From NCBI GenBank assembly GCA_015258785.1, contig JABZHP010000038.1:1-11850 (forward strand): 11,850 nt of DNA. Direction: 5' to 3'. This document shows positions 6,947 to 11,850 of this stretch, piece by piece. The position numbers and the translations under genes were made by a program. A model generated the notes under the pieces. The model searched no databases, had not been told where the DNA came from, and saw only the letters and a list, made by a program, of their open reading frames with translations. Source of the stretch: Atopobium sp. Its GTDB lineage: Bacteria; Actinomycetota; Coriobacteriia; Coriobacteriales; Atopobiaceae. Within the stretch, counting starts at the first letter, position 1. Each line of letters begins with the position of its first letter.

Positions 6947-7832
6947 CAAGAAGACCAGCCTTTCTCATAGCGTTTTCAAGCACCTCTGCGTGCTCATCAG
7001 TCATCTTCCACAGAGGCAGACGATAATTTTCTTCCATAAGTCCCATACGAGCCAGAGCGGCCTTGACAGGAATTGGGTTAACCTCACAGAAGAGCGCATG
7101 AACCAGGTCAAGATACTGAAGTTGCAGCTCGCGAGCAAGGGAAACCTCACCACAGTGCCATGCAGCTACCAGGTCATGAACCATCTTTGGATCAAGGTTA
7201 GACCAAACAGAAATAACACCAGAAGCACCAAGAGAAAGCAGTGGCACAATCATGTCGTCATTTCCGGACCACATAGTAAAGTCATCGCTCAAATAACGAG
7301 CAACCTTTGTTGCGTATGCAATATCTCCAGATGCCTCTTTAATGCCCCATGCATTTGGATGTGCCGCAAGCCTCTGAACATTACGCTCAGATATTGAGCA
7401 GCCCGTTCTACCAGGAATGTTATACAAAATGCAAGGAACATCAACGCGGTCGAGTACATACGAGAAGTGCTGGTAGATGCCCTCTTCGTTACTCTTGTTG
7501 TAGTAAGGAGTAATCAGCAGCAGACCATCAACACCCGCCTTCTCTAGAGCCTCTGCTTTGCGCAAAGACTCAGCAGAAGAGTTGGAGCCAGCACCGCCAA
7601 TAACAGGAATTCTACCCTGAGCTCGAGCAAGAATTGCCTTAACTACCTCGATGTCCTCCTCATCTGTCATGGTTGAGGACTCGCCGGTAGTACCAAGAGC
7701 GAGAATACCGTCAATTCCCTGCTCAATCTGGAAGTCTACAAAGTGCTCAAGTGACTCGAAGTCAACATTTCCCTGAGCATCAAATGGGGTTACTAAAGCG
7801 GTGATTGCACCAGTCAAATTCTTCATGTCCAT
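6939..7832 (-). CDS. dapA: 4-hydroxy-tetrahydrodipicolinate synthase
   Basis: Condenses pyruvate with aspartate semialdehyde, the first step dedicated to DAP and lysine. The 297 residues have the standard DapA (TIM barrel) length and motifs: ALGTTGES at 45-52 (T48, T49 of the proton relay), YNIPGRT at 137-143 (Y137, R142) and GIKEASGD at 163-170 with the Schiff-base lysine K165. ATG 7832 lies 15 bases after the lysA stop, with AGGGCGAG between; a second ATG at 7826 is possible. Its 3' end overlaps dapB by 8 bases. It sits second in the riboswitch-led operon, so lysine should act on it at the RNA level if its translation depends on lysA. Allosteric inhibition by lysine cannot be judged by eye. 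Confidence 0.96.
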   Translation of the reverse strand: MDMKNLTGAITALVTPFDAQGNVDFESLEHFVDFQIEQGIDGILALGTTGESSTMTDEEDIEVVKAILARAQGRIPVIGGAGSNSSAESLRKAEALEKAGVDGLLLITPYYNKSNEEGIYQHFSYVLDRVDVPCILYNIPGRTGCSISERNVQRLAAHPNAWGIKEASGDIAYATKVARYLSDDFTMWSGNDDMIVPLLSLGASGVISVWSNLDPKMVHDLVAAWHCGEVSLARELQLQYLDLVHALFCEVNPIPVKAALARMGLMEENYRLPLWKMTDEHAEVLENAMRKAGLLDA

Positions 7833-7847
7833 AGTTTTTCTCGCCCT

Positions 7848-9152
7848 CTAACGTGTGGTGTTTATAGTTGTTTGTTGCGCAAGATCAGAAAAATCGGAGC
7901 CATCAAATGAAAGCGTTGCAAAGTAATCAGCCTCGGTCTCGGCGCGGCGAATAAGCTGCACGGATCCATCTTCTAGAAGCAGCAGCTCAGCGGAGCGCAG
8001 ACGGCCGTTGTAGTTATAGCCCATCGAGAAACCATGAGCGCCTGTATCGTGAATGAACAAGAGGTCACCCACAGCCACCTCTGGGAGCTGGCGGTTCTTT
8101 GCAAACTGATCGTTATTCTCGCAAAGTCCGCCCACAACGTTGTACGCATGTGTTGCAGGGGCATCCTCTTTGCCCATAACAGTGATGTGATGATAGGCAT
8201 CGTAGATTGCAGGACGCATAAGGTTTGCCGCACACGCGTCTACGCCTAGGTAGTGGCGGTACGTCTCTTTTTGGTGCAAAACGCGGGTAACAAGCGCACC
8301 AGCGGGGCCCAAAAGCCAGCGTCCAAGCTCGGTGTAAATGGCAACGTCTCCCATACCTGCGGGAACTAGAACCTCTTCAAAGGCATGCTTTACACCCTGA
8401 CCAATAGCCAAGACGTCAGGCTCAACCTGGTCTGGCTCATACGCCACACCAATACCACCAGAAAGATCAATAAATCCAATATGAATATCAAGTTCTTTGT
8501 GCAGCTTAACGGCAAGCTTAAAGAGGACGCGCGCAAGGTTTGGATAGTAATCTTCCTCTTGAGCGTTACTAGCTAGGAAGGCATGAAGGCCAAACTCAGT
8601 CACGCCTTTGGTCTTAAGATACGCAAACGTCTGGAATAGCTGCTCTTCTGTCATTCCAAACTTAGCATCATCGGGATTTCCAATAATGCCGTTTTGCGAT
8701 TCAAACACGCCGCCAGGATTAAGGCGCGCGCACATGACCTGCGGCATGTTGCTTCCCACTGCTTCTTCAAGCGTTGTAAGCATGTCGCCGCCAGCATCTA
8801 AGTTAATAATGGCTCCCAGCTCATGAGCGCGAGCAAAGTCAAGCACCGTAGTGTCATTTGACGAGAGCATAATGTTTTGACCGGTGACTCCACAGGCTTT
8901 TGCAAGCGTGAGCTCGGTAGCATTTGCACAGTCACAGCCACAACCAAGCTCTGCCAGTAATCTCACAATGTAAGGATTTGGCGTAGCCTTAACCGCAAAG
9001 TACTCTTTAAAGCCAGCGTTCCAGCTAAAAGCCTCTTGTAACAGCTTTACGCGGCGAACAATCTCTGCCTTGTTATACAGGTGAAATGGCGTTGGATACG
9101 TCTTAGTGATTGCCTCTAGGGCATCTACAGAAACAAACGGTTTCTTACTCAA
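7848..9152 (-). CDS. lysA: Diaminopimelate decarboxylase (variant subfamily), TTG start
   Basis: PLP enzyme that decarboxylates meso-DAP to lysine, the last step of the pathway. The 434 residues have the fold type III layout. YFAVKATPNP contains the PLP lysine K55. H190 is in GLHAFLASN where many LysA have an HFHIGS-like motif. SGG (231-233), ELGR (275-278, usually EPGR), GLCENND (342-348, with the catalytic Cys C344) and GYNYNGRLRSAE (378-389) follow. These departures suggest a divergent LysA subfamily rather than loss of function, since the key residues are kept. The start must be TTG 9152: an in-frame TGA lies five codons upstream, no nearby downstream ATG is in frame, and a strong GAGGGGGAG site precedes it. 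That site is embedded in a hairpin controlled by the lysine riboswitch. Arginine or carboxynorspermidine decarboxylase relatives are less likely given the dap neighbours. Confidence 0.93.
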   Translation of the reverse strand: MSKKPFVSVDALEAITKTYPTPFHLYNKAEIVRRVKLLQEAFSWNAGFKEYFAVKATPNPYIVRLLAELGCGCDCANATELTLAKACGVTGQNIMLSSNDTTVLDFARAHELGAIINLDAGGDMLTTLEEAVGSNMPQVMCARLNPGGVFESQNGIIGNPDDAKFGMTEEQLFQTFAYLKTKGVTEFGLHAFLASNAQEEDYYPNLARVLFKLAVKLHKELDIHIGFIDLSGGIGVAYEPDQVEPDVLAIGQGVKHAFEEVLVPAGMGDVAIYTELGRWLLGPAGALVTRVLHQKETYRHYLGVDACAANLMRPAIYDAYHHITVMGKEDAPATHAYNVVGGLCENNDQFAKNRQLPEVAVGDLLFIHDTGAHGFSMGYNYNGRLRSAELLLLEDGSVQLIRRAETEADYFATLSFDGSDFSDLAQQTTINTTR

Positions 9153-9153
9153 A

Positions 9154-9201
9154 GCTCCCCCTCAAATTGGGGGCGCAATACACCGTCAAAGTAGCACCCC
9201 C
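9154..9201 (-). promoter_or_regulatory. Riboswitch expression platform: competing hairpins over the lysA ribosome site
   Basis: Minus strand: GCGCCCCC (9176-9169) can pair with the GGGGG of the Shine-Dalgarno (9161-9157; loop AATTTGA; plus two more pairs beyond a G-A mismatch), which hides the ribosome site. The same GCGCCCCC can instead pair with GGGGGTGC (9201-9194), an 8-pair stem, leaving the site free. GGGGGTGC belongs to the aptamer region next to P1 and P5, so lysine binding should withhold it and favour the closed form. No T-run follows, so control appears translational. The pairings are seen; the switching order is inferred. Confidence 0.75.
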
Positions 9202-9348
9202 GAAATCTCGGACAGTCTTGCATGTATTTCATACAAGCCCACCTGACAACCACGCCTGATTGCCAAGTTCGGCGAACCTCGCCTCCTTCTGGGGTCACTG
9301 CCTGCCGACTAACCCAGAACCCATCGTGCTCGCTCCTCTATTGACAGT
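9182..9348 (-). promoter_or_regulatory. Lysine riboswitch (L box) aptamer
   Basis: The RNA between the aminotransferase and lysA has the L-box core and folds as expected. P1: ACTGTCAATAG (9348-9338) pairs with CTA-(CT)-TTGACGGT (9194-9182). Next come AGGAGCGAGC, where GCGAGC/GTTCGC closes P2, and a second P2 stem TTCTGGGT/ACCCCAGAA. AGAAGGAGGCGAGG and CGCCGAAC form the conserved core. P3 is TGGCAATC/GGTTGTCA and P4 is CTTGTAT/ATGCAAG. GACTGTC, a small P5 (CCGA/TCGG) and GGGTGCTA complete it. Length (167 bases) and the placement before lysA fit Rfam family RF00168. The usual GAGTA loop-E motif in P2 is not seen. Expected effect: lysine lowers lysA expression. Confidence 0.92.
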
Positions 9349-9380
9349 AAAACCCTACCACAGAAAGCTCTGCATTTGGG

Positions 9381-10532
9381 CTAGTTTTGTTCTTCTCGCA
9401 AAGTATTAACAAAAGTCTTAAGGCGAGAAAGGCCTTCTGTTAGATTCTTGTCAGAAGCAGCGTAACTAATACGCACATAGCCCTCAGCGCCGAAGAAAAC
9501 ACCAGGTACCAGTGCTACACCAAACTCTTTGATTGCTCGCTCACAAAATGCCTCAGAATCAAGGGCAAATTCCTTGATTGATGGAAATGCATAGAAGGCA
9601 CCTTCTGGCTCTTCAACAGGAAGTTTCATATCTTGAAGTGCAGAAAGTACAATCTGCCTGCGCTTTTGATAGTTTGTGCGCATAGGCGTGACATCATAAG
9701 AAAGCGCAGAGACAGCTGCAGGCTGAAGAAATGAGGGGACGGAAGCCACGAGCTGAGCATGGACTTTTCCGATATCTGCCGCAAGCTCGTCAGAAGTGGC
9801 AACCCAGCCAAGTCTCCAGCCCGTCATTGCCCATGGTTTAGAAAAACTATTTGTCACAATGCAGCGATCAGACAAATCTGGGTAGAGCTCAACAAAACGT
9901 GGAACATTCTCAACATAGGCAAGCTCTCTATAAACGTCATCACACATCACATAAAAGTCGTGTTTGCGGGCAAGATTAGCTACCGCATCAAGCGACTCTT
10001 TTGTATAAACACATCCCGTAGGATTGTTGGGAGACGTCAGCACAATAAGCTTTGTCTTCTCTGAAATCTTTGATTTAAGCTGCTCAGCATCAATCTGGAA
10101 ATGATTGGTGCTGGTATCAAGCGGCACAACTACACCACGATTAAGCTGGCAGAGCGTTCTGTATACCAAATACGCTGGTTCAGGAATAATAACCTCGTCA
10201 CCTGGATTCATAAGGGTCAGCATAGTTGCAGAAATGGCTTCCGCAGCTCCCACGGTAACTACAATGCCGTCTGGGCCGACCTTCATACCACGTGCAGACT
10301 CCCAAGCAGCAATAGCCTCCCTAAGCTCAAGAGTACCAACGTTGGGTGGATAATGCGTGTTTCCAGCTTCAAGTTCTCTGTCTACTAAGTTACAAATAGG
10401 GGCTGGAGTGTCTTCTCCCGGCTCTCCAATAGTTAAAGAAATACATCCTGGCGTTGCAGCAGCAAGTGCCGAGAAACGCCTGATACCAGAGGGTTTGAAA
10501 AGCTCTAGTGTTGTATTTCTTGATAGCGACAT
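9381..10532 (-). CDS. patA: PLP aminotransferase, probably N-acetyl-LL-diaminopimelate aminotransferase (PatA-like)
   Basis: Class I/II aminotransferase of 383 residues resembling Bacillus PatA: SGIRRFS near residue 15, ISLTIGEP at 31-38, and the C-terminal GVALVPG...GYVRISYA. Key residues are present: SPNNPTG (N170), D198 and Y201 in the cofactor site, SKPWAMTGWRLG with Schiff-base lysine K232, R240, and the substrate-carboxylate arginine R354. Beside dapH it most likely converts N-acetyl-2-amino-6-oxopimelate to N-acetyl-LL-DAP using glutamate. A general aspartate/aromatic aminotransferase is possible, as this family is broad. ATG 10532 follows a strong GAGGAG with five bases of spacing. 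The gene ends 32 bases before the riboswitch; no terminator is visible there, so its transcript may run on into the lysA operon while its own translation escapes the riboswitch. Confidence 0.85.
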   Translation of the reverse strand: MSLSRNTTLELFKPSGIRRFSALAAATPGCISLTIGEPGEDTPAPICNLVDRELEAGNTHYPPNVGTLELREAIAAWESARGMKVGPDGIVVTVGAAEAISATMLTLMNPGDEVIIPEPAYLVYRTLCQLNRGVVVPLDTSTNHFQIDAEQLKSKISEKTKLIVLTSPNNPTGCVYTKESLDAVANLARKHDFYVMCDDVYRELAYVENVPRFVELYPDLSDRCIVTNSFSKPWAMTGWRLGWVATSDELAADIGKVHAQLVASVPSFLQPAAVSALSYDVTPMRTNYQKRRQIVLSALQDMKLPVEEPEGAFYAFPSIKEFALDSEAFCERAIKEFGVALVPGVFFGAEGYVRISYAASDKNLTEGLSRLKTFVNTLREEQN

Positions 10533-10609
10533 ACAAACTCCTCAACATACTTTCAATCCATAATAGTTATCATTTAAATCATACGACACTTGATTGATAC
10601 GAGGTTCGC
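10533..10609. promoter_or_regulatory. Divergent promoter region
   Basis: These 77 AT-rich bases separate the start codons of two diverging genes and must hold both promoters or their ends. Both ribosome sites are visible: GAGGAG for the aminotransferase and CGAGG for the nuclease-like gene. Minus-strand -10 candidates are TATTAT (10565-10560) and TATGAT; no good -35 partner stands out on either strand. Confidence 0.4.
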
Positions 10610-11785
10610 ATGAAAAGAGTTTTGTCTCTTGGCCTTAAGCTTATTACTGGCCTTCTAAAAAGGGTTCTTGCACCACTTTTCAAATTTGTAGGCGGGCTTT
10701 TTGTTCTAGCTTTACTGGTTATTGGTGGATATGCCCTCTACCTGCAGCTTAATTACTATCGCATTCCTGACAATACTCCTGTATCCAATCAAGGTGCTTC
10801 TCCTGAGGCTACAACTGTACAGGTAGGCCAAACCTACACAGCTTCGACCTACAACATTGGCTTTGGTGCTTACACCCCTGATTACACCTTCTTTATGGAT
10901 GAAGGCATCATGCAGGATGGCACACGCACCGTGGGAACTCACGGACGCGCGGTAAGCAGAAACTCCGTTCTTTACACCACAAACGGTGCCCTGAACACCG
11001 TTTCTTCTCTGAATGGCGGTACAGCCCCTGACTTTATTCTTTTCCAAGAGATTGATACTTCATCTGACAGAAGTTGGCATGTGAATCAAGTTTCTGAAGC
11101 AGAGAGCCGCTTTGGATCCTACGCATCATATTTTGCGCAGAACTTCCACACCGCGTTTCTCGCCTATCCACTCACAGAGTTCCACGGAACCTCTAACTCT
11201 GGAATTCTTACGCTTTCAAACGTGCTTGCTTCAAGCGCAACTCGTCGTACCTACCCCATTGACGAGTCGTTCCCAACAAAATTCTTTGACCTAGATCGCT
11301 GCTTTATGATTACGCGCTATCCCACAAGCGATGGTCATGAGCTGGTACTTATTAACAGTCACATGTCTGCCTACGACAAAGGTGGCACCAGTCGCGCGCA
11401 GCAGCTTGCACTTCTAACCAAAATAATGTCTGAGGAGCGCGCTAAGGGTAATTACGTTATTGCGGGTGGCGACTGGAACCATGCCATTTCGGGCTCACTT
11501 ACACTCTATCCTTCTGTTCAGCAGGTACCAGACTGGGTAGCAGAACTCAAAGATTCTGATTTGCCAGAAGGCTTTAGCGTTGTAGCTCCAGACAACCTCA
11601 ACGACGTTCCTACCTGCCGCGGAGATGATATTCCTTACGAGAAAGACAAGACGTACACCACCACAGTTGATGGCTGGATTGTCTCAGATAATGTTATTGC
11701 AACCGCCAGAAACATTGACACGCAATTTGCTTACTCGGACCACAACCCGGTTCTGTTGTCTTTCACCCTAAAGGGCGCAGAATAG
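10610..11785 (+). CDS. Membrane-anchored endonuclease/exonuclease/phosphatase-family protein
   Basis: A 391-residue protein of the EEP superfamily (DNase I/AP endonuclease/phosphodiesterase fold). It begins with a basic stretch (lysines and arginines up to K25) and one hydrophobic segment at about 27-46, so it is probably anchored with the enzyme domain outside the membrane. Domain motifs in order: STYNIGFG (N82), LFQEID (E147), SNSGIL (N196), LINSHMSAYDKG (H251), GGDWNH (D288, N290), VDGW (D354) and YSDHNPV (D377, H378). This is a full set of metal and catalytic residues. The substrate cannot be told from sequence: extracellular DNA, a phospholipid head group or an inositol phosphate are all possible. 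ATG 10610 has CGAGG upstream. It is transcribed away from the lysine genes and is probably unrelated to them. Confidence 0.87.
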   Translation: MKRVLSLGLKLITGLLKRVLAPLFKFVGGLFVLALLVIGGYALYLQLNYYRIPDNTPVSNQGASPEATTVQVGQTYTASTYNIGFGAYTPDYTFFMDEGIMQDGTRTVGTHGRAVSRNSVLYTTNGALNTVSSLNGGTAPDFILFQEIDTSSDRSWHVNQVSEAESRFGSYASYFAQNFHTAFLAYPLTEFHGTSNSGILTLSNVLASSATRRTYPIDESFPTKFFDLDRCFMITRYPTSDGHELVLINSHMSAYDKGGTSRAQQLALLTKIMSEERAKGNYVIAGGDWNHAISGSLTLYPSVQQVPDWVAELKDSDLPEGFSVVAPDNLNDVPTCRGDDIPYEKDKTYTTTVDGWIVSDNVIATARNIDTQFAYSDHNPVLLSFTLKGAE

Positions 11786-11811
11786 GGTTATCCGCCTTTC
11801 GATATATTCAT

Positions 11812-11847
11812 ATTATGTGCGTGTTATACCTATATTACGCACATAAT
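11812..11847. repeat. Long near-palindrome at the right edge
   Basis: ATTATGTGCGT (11812-11822) and ACGCACATAAT (11837-11847) are perfect 11-base inverted copies around a 14-base centre. The centre itself contains TATA-CC-TATA, so 15 of 18 positions are symmetric. It lies 27 bases after the nuclease-like gene stop. It could be a terminator whose T-run is cut off, or a binding site of a dimeric regulator for a gene beyond the window; the sequence does not decide. Confidence 0.75.
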
Positions 11848-11850
11848 TGT

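Noticed and set aside
9361..9372. Small hairpin CAGA/TCTG between the aminotransferase and the riboswitch as a terminator
   Set aside because: Only four base pairs and no T-run directly after it; it could not be counted as a terminator.
9349..9420. A dedicated promoter just before the lysine riboswitch
   Set aside because: I looked for -35/-10 pairs on the minus strand and found only weak candidates such as TAATAC or TAGGGT without a good -35, so I did not list one.
11770..11799. Terminator for the nuclease-like gene formed by AAAGGGCG and CGCCTTT
   Set aside because: The stem has a bulge, includes the stop codon, has a long loop, and is followed by mixed bases rather than a T-run.

Overview
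The window looks like an ordinary chromosomal stretch from a mid-GC bacterium. It holds no mobile elements, CRISPR array, tRNA or rRNA that I can see. The best guess is an actinobacterium of the class Coriobacteriia (Atopobium/Lancefieldella/Olsenella-like). That guess is inference from general sequence character, the acetylated lysine/DAP pathway and the very long RecJ-helicase architecture; it was not tested by any search.

All genes except the last lie on the minus strand, so they read from right to left. From the right they are: a PatA-like aminotransferase (10532-9381), a lysine riboswitch (9348-9182) with a translational expression platform, then lysA, dapA, dapB, dapH and tgt (9152-4246), packed with gaps or overlaps of 10-54 bases. 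A rho-independent terminator (4156-4121) follows tgt. After it comes a second unit: an unusual RecJ nuclease fused to a RecQ-like helicase (4031-670, broken by one frameshift near 3490), overlapped by 8 bases by a RelA/SpoT-type (p)ppGpp enzyme that runs off the left edge. On the plus strand, diverging from the aminotransferase, is a membrane-anchored endonuclease/exonuclease/phosphatase-family protein (10610-11785), followed by a 36-base near-perfect dyad at the right edge.

The central block is a nearly complete lysine/meso-diaminopimelate pathway of the N-acetyl type: DapA, DapB, DapH, probably PatA, and LysA. The N-acetyl-DAP deacetylase (DapL in Bacillus) and the epimerase DapF are not here. 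The L-box lies between patA and lysA, where it would repress lysA (and any coupled downstream translation) when lysine is plentiful while leaving patA outside its direct control. Its predicted switch is simple: a GGGGGTGC segment in the aptamer and the GGGGG of the lysA Shine-Dalgarno compete for one CCCCC segment.

The points most worth a second look are the fused RecJ-helicase and its frameshift, the riboswitch with its TTG-started lysA, the tandem 23-base repeat after tgt, and the long dyad at the right edge.
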